From a bacterium (lineage in GTDB: Bacteria > Verrucomicrobiota > Verrucomicrobiae > JAJYAR01): a DNA stretch of 7,944 nucleotides. Position numbers and translations under genes: made by a program. The notes below the pieces were generated by a model. The model was not told the DNA's origin, made no database searches, and worked only from the letters and a program-made list of their open reading frames with translations. The stretch is taken from the NCBI GenBank assembly GCA_021779435.1, contig JAJYAR010000108.1:1-7944 (forward strand). The letters run 5' to 3'. Positions 5,794 through 7,944 of the stretch are shown one piece after another. Position 1 is the first letter of the stretch. Each line of letters starts with the position of its first letter.

Positions 5794-6627
5794 GTGCCGG
5801 AACCCCACACCGCCCCGCCCCCCCGCCAGCCCGCGCTATATATTCCCCATGGAGGCGGACCCTGTTTTTTCATGGATCCGATGCCGGGAATGCCCCCCGA
5901 CCTTTGGAACCGGATGGCGGCGTACCTGCGGGGAATCCCGGCATCGCTACCGGCCGTGCCGCAGGCGATCGTCGTGGTCTCCGCCCACTGGGAGGCGCCG
6001 AGACCGACGATCGGCGTCGCGCCGTCGCACGCGCTCCTGTTCGACTACTACGGATTCCCCGAGCATACGTACCGGCTCCGGTATCCGGCCCGCGGCGCGC
6101 CGGCGCTGGGCGCGCGCGTGCAGACGCTGCTCGCGCAAGCCGGGGTGGAAGCCGACACCGACGATCGTCGGGGCCTGGATCACGGGGTGTTCGTCCCGTT
6201 CAAGCTGATGGTTCCCGACGCGGACCTGCCGATCGTCCCGCTGTCGCTGCAACGCAGCCTCGACGCCGGGTTCCATTTCTCGGTCGGGGCCGCCCTGGCT
6301 CCCTTGCGCGACGAGGGCGTATTGATCGTTGCCAGCGGGATGAGCTACCACAACCTGCGCGATTTTTTTCAACCCGGTCGCGGCGACGACACGGCGCAGG
6401 CGTTCGACGACTGGCTGGCGCGGACGATCGCCGATCCGGACCCGCAGGCGCGCAACCGCGCCCTCCTCGACTGGGCGCATGCGCCGGGAGCGCGGGCATC
6501 CCACCCGCGACCCGAACACTGGATTCCCATCCTCGTCGCGGCCGGGGCGGGCGCCGCGGATCCGGCCTCCCGGCCCTACGTCGATCGACTATTGAACAAG
6601 CCGGTCTGTGCAGTGCGTTTCGGTTGA
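5794..6627 (+). CDS. LigB-superfamily extradiol dioxygenase (YgiD / 4,5-DOPA dioxygenase-like)
   Basis: A 277-residue cytoplasmic metalloenzyme of the class III extradiol dioxygenase (LigB) fold. The family opens catechol rings of DOPA-like or other aromatic substrates; the real substrate of most bacterial members, including this one, is unknown. The N-terminus has the hallmark PALYIPHGGGPCFFMD, with H19 as a metal ligand. Further conserved histidines are H65 in VVVSAHWEAP, H130 in GLDHGVFVP (likely catalytic or substrate-binding), H186 in ASGMSYHNLR, and H237/H242 in SHPRPEHWIPI, the last being a likely ligand. The order and spacing match YgiD-type proteins, and the length is typical or slightly longer. 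Translation starts at GTG 5794, supported by GAGG at 5783-5786 with 7 bases spacing, and the family core begins a few residues in. No redox or transport partner is adjacent; it is divergent from the lipoprotein gene and 200 bases before the cold-shock gene. A flavodoxin-like or hydrolase alternative is not supported. Confidence 0.9.
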   Translation: MPEPHTAPPPRQPALYIPHGGGPCFFMDPMPGMPPDLWNRMAAYLRGIPASLPAVPQAIVVVSAHWEAPRPTIGVAPSHALLFDYYGFPEHTYRLRYPARGAPALGARVQTLLAQAGVEADTDDRRGLDHGVFVPFKLMVPDADLPIVPLSLQRSLDAGFHFSVGAALAPLRDEGVLIVASGMSYHNLRDFFQPGRGDDTAQAFDDWLARTIADPDPQARNRALLDWAHAPGARASHPRPEHWIPILVAAGAGAADPASRPYVDRLLNKPVCAVRFG

Positions 6628-6656
6628 CGGACGTGGAACCGGACCGCGGATTCCCG

Positions 6657-6664
6657 TATACAAT
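6657..6664 (+). promoter_or_regulatory. Possible -10 region of the cold-shock gene promoter
   Basis: TATACAAT lies in a short AT-rich patch 30 bases after the dioxygenase stop. It contains TATACA and TACAAT, each close to the sigma-70 -10. A start near 6670 would give a leader of about 160 bases, similar to the long leaders of cspA-type cold-shock genes. TTGACG at 6624-6629 is too far away (27-29 bases) to be its -35, and no other good -35 is seen. Tentative. Confidence 0.3.
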
Positions 6665-6715
6665 TGCCGCGCATTTCGCTTCAGCCTCGTTTGCCATTGG
6701 TCCTCCGAGCCGGTC

Positions 6716-6729
6716 GCGCGAGATCGCGC
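6716..6729 (+). promoter_or_regulatory. Short hairpin in the cold-shock leader
   Basis: GCGCGA-GA-TCGCGC is a perfect inverted repeat. As RNA it would form a 5-bp GC stem with an AGAU loop inside the presumed leader of the cold-shock gene. Leaders of this gene class act through temperature-dependent folding, so the element is worth recording, but GC-rich DNA gives such short stems often. Confidence 0.25.
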
Positions 6730-6765
6730 TCCTGCGGTAACCCCAGCTTGCGGTGCCGGATCGTT

Positions 6766-6780
6766 TGCACACCGTGTGCA
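6766..6780. promoter_or_regulatory. Perfect palindrome TGCACAC-C-GTGTGCA
   Basis: Seven-base arms (6766-6772 and 6774-6780) are exact reverse complements around one central C, 47 bases before the cold-shock ATG. A one-base loop is poor for an RNA hairpin, though a shorter stem with a larger loop is possible. The symmetry looks more like the binding site of a dimeric regulator. I do not recognise the motif as a known operator. Confidence 0.4.
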
Positions 6781-6827
6781 TATTTCGACGCACGGGGATT
6801 TTTCCAATTCGTTCTCAGGAGTTGTTT

Positions 6828-7031
6828 ATGGCGACCGGAACCGTCAAATGGTTCAACGATGCAAAAGGGTACGGGTTCATCACCCCCGACGACGGCGGGA
6901 AAGATCTCTTCGCCCACTTTTCGGAAATCCAGGGCTCGGGCTTCAAGTCCCTGCAGGAAAACCAGCGCGTTGAATTCACCGTCGCGCAAGGCAATAAGGG
7001 CCCGCAGGCCACCCAGATCCGCGCGATCTGA
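6828..7031 (+). CDS. Cold-shock domain protein (CspA family)
   Basis: A 67-residue single cold-shock (OB-fold) domain protein that binds single-stranded RNA and DNA and acts as an RNA chaperone, preventing mRNA structure in the cytoplasm. The start is set by AGGAG (6817-6821), 6 bases before ATG 6828, and by the family N-terminus [11 protein letters not shown]; in-frame codons further upstream do not belong. RNP1 is KGYGFIT (about 13-19) and RNP2 is DLFAHFS (about 27-33), with Ala where many homologues have Val. The aromatic residues W8, F9, Y15, F17, F28 and F31 that stack on nucleic acid are present. The C-terminus [20 protein letters not shown] is standard. The gene appears monocistronic: it has its own upstream region of about 200 bases and a strong terminator just downstream. 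Whether it is truly cold-induced cannot be told from the protein, since many paralogues are constitutive, so no numbered csp symbol is given. Confidence 0.96.
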   Translation: MATGTVKWFNDAKGYGFITPDDGGKDLFAHFSEIQGSGFKSLQENQRVEFTVAQGNKGPQATQIRAI

Positions 7032-7055
7032 CGACCTGACCGGGTACTTCTGCCC

Positions 7056-7098
7056 ACGGGCGGCTTCGCAGCGATGCGGAGCCGCCCGTTTTGCTTTT
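7056..7098 (+). terminator. Rho-independent terminator of the cold-shock gene
   Basis: ACGGGCGGCT (7056-7065) pairs exactly with AGCCGCCCGT (7080-7089). The stem continues through a T-G wobble and CGCA/TGCG (7067-7070 with 7075-7078), closing on a GCGA loop, a GNRA tetraloop. The right arm runs into TTTTGCTTTT (7089-7098). This is a strong plus-strand intrinsic terminator 25 bases after the stop codon. There is no T-tract on the other side, so it should not terminate the convergent gene. Confidence 0.93.
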
Positions 7099-7144
7099 GC
7101 GGGACCCGCGCCCGCCGTGCGGCGCCGATCCCTCCGGGAAGCGG

Positions 7145-7944
7145 TTACGGCAAGGTCCGGACGACCCGGAGTCCGTATTCGTTCAAGCGATACGAGCGCG
7201 CAACGCCGATGCGCTTGGACGTCCCGCGAAAGCCCGGGTCGTAGATCCAGGATCCACCGCGCAGGACGCGGTAATCGCAGTCATACTCCAGGCACCCGTT
7301 GGTCCACTCCCAGACATTGCCGTGCATGTCGTAGAGGCCCAGCGCGTTGGGCTGCTTCTGCCCCACCGGGTGGGTATGTCCGCCGCTGTTGCCCGCAAAC
7401 CAGGCGACCTCCTGGTATCGCTGGCTGCCGCAGAATGTCGTCGCCGCCCCGCCGCGGCACGCAAACCGCCACTCCGCTTCCGTCGGAAGGCGGTAGTGCC
7501 TGCCGGTTTTCTCATTGAGCCGGGTCAGGAACTCCTGCGCGTCATCCCAACTCACCTGCTCCACCGGACAGTCATCCCCGCACTTCGAGAAAAAGCTGGG
7601 GTTGCGGCCCATCACGTCGCGCCATTGCTTCTGGGTGACCAGATATTTGCCCATCGCATATCCGGGCGTGATGACGACCATTTCCGGGCAGTCCGGACAG
7701 TCCCGGAACACCGTTCCCAGTTTCATCGCCGCGCTCGGCAAGGTTGCCACCGCAGCCGCCGGTTGCGCGATGACGGCCGCGGGGGCCGCCGGAGCGGGCG
7801 CGACCGGCGCCGCTGCGACGGGGTGCGCGTGCAGATCGCGCATCTCGTCGCGCATTTCCTCCAGCGCGTAAATGTGGTCCTGTGCCTGCCGTGCCTGCGA
7901 TTTGTCCGGAGCGGTCTGCAGAAACCGGTGCAGGGCGTCGATCG
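7145..7944 (-). CDS. FGE-sulfatase-fold (SUMF1-like) protein with TPR-like and Ala/Pro linker, 5' end outside window
   Basis: The stop (TAA at 7147-7145) is in the window but the frame stays open to the edge, so the start is missing; 265 residues are visible. The first visible part, IDALHRFLQTAPDKSQARQA with IYALEE, resembles a TPR-type repeat. An Ala/Pro-rich linker follows (about 41-70), then a formylglycine-generating-enzyme-like domain from CPDCPEMVVITPG to the end. Family signatures are GKYLVTQKQWRDVMGRNPS, CPVEQVSWDDAQEFL, YRLPTEAEWRFACRGG, GLYDMHGNVWEWTNG and YRVLRGGSW. The usual segment between MVVIPAG and the GKYEVT motif (a glycine/acidic stretch and the HRV strand) is nearly absent: ITPGYAMGKYLVTQ joins the two directly. 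The C-terminus reads YGLRVVRTLP, where true FGEs have GFRC, so the catalytic cysteine is lacking. Like most bacterial SUMF-domain proteins it is probably a binding or regulatory module, not a sulfatase activator. Cysteine pairs (CPDC, CGDDC, CLEYDC) suggest disulfides outside the cytoplasm. An ATG at 7855 exists but would split the TPR-like part. Confidence 0.85.
   Translation of the reverse strand, partial: IDALHRFLQTAPDKSQARQAQDHIYALEEMRDEMRDLHAHPVAAAPVAPAPAAPAAVIAQPAAAVATLPSAAMKLGTVFRDCPDCPEMVVITPGYAMGKYLVTQKQWRDVMGRNPSFFSKCGDDCPVEQVSWDDAQEFLTRLNEKTGRHYRLPTEAEWRFACRGGAATTFCGSQRYQEVAWFAGNSGGHTHPVGQKQPNALGLYDMHGNVWEWTNGCLEYDCDYRVLRGGSWIYDPGFRGTSKRIGVARSYRLNEYGLRVVRTLP

Noticed and set aside
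5629..5808. In-frame upstream extension of the lipoprotein gene to an ATG at 5808
   Set aside because: It would bury the signal peptide and lipobox inside the protein, is Arg-rich, and runs across the 11-bp hairpin and into the divergent gene's start.
6624..6629. TTGACG as -35 of the cold-shock promoter
   Set aside because: It overlaps the dioxygenase stop codon and is 27-29 bases from the nearest -10-like hexamer, too far for a sigma-70 promoter.

Overview
This window is GC-rich, densely packed chromosomal DNA that looks proteobacterial. The hemA-prfA gene order, a cold-shock protein of the '[24 protein letters not shown]' type and an FtrB-like cupredoxin all fit a betaproteobacterium or a related gammaproteobacterium. 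The lineage is an inference from protein style; no rRNA or other marker is present.

Left part (1-2595, minus strand): glutamyl-tRNA reductase (hemA) followed by peptide chain release factor 1 (prfA), a conserved pairing of tetrapyrrole synthesis and translation termination. The usual third gene, prmC, is not visible in the 99 bases left after prfA.

Middle (2596-4034, plus strand): diverging from hemA is a Fur-box-like promoter. It drives a small periplasmic cupredoxin resembling FtrB of FtrABCD-type ferrous-iron uptake, then a predicted outer-membrane beta-barrel protein. I see this as a two-gene iron-responsive unit. The usual partners (P19/FtrA, the FTR1 permease FtrC, the ferredoxin-like FtrD) are not in the window. 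The operon ends in a long hairpin that holds its stop codon and, in the mirror-image arm, the stop codon of the convergent gene.

That convergent gene (4057-5628, minus) encodes a large lipoprotein with a fibronectin-III-like N-terminus and Ycf48/BNR-like beta-propeller repeats. An 11-bp GC-rich hairpin lies just upstream of its start.

Right part: a LigB-superfamily extradiol dioxygenase (5794-6627, plus) and a cold-shock protein (6828-7031, plus) with a roughly 200-base upstream region and a textbook intrinsic terminator. Last is a convergent, 5'-truncated gene (7145-7944, minus) for a TPR-like/FGE-sulfatase-fold (SUMF1-like) protein whose fold seems shortened and which lacks the formylglycine-generating cysteine.

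No tRNA, rRNA, CRISPR array, insertion sequence or attachment site was recognised. The most interesting signals are the Fur-controlled cupredoxin/outer-membrane pair, the shared stop-codon hairpin, and the shortened SUMF-like domain.
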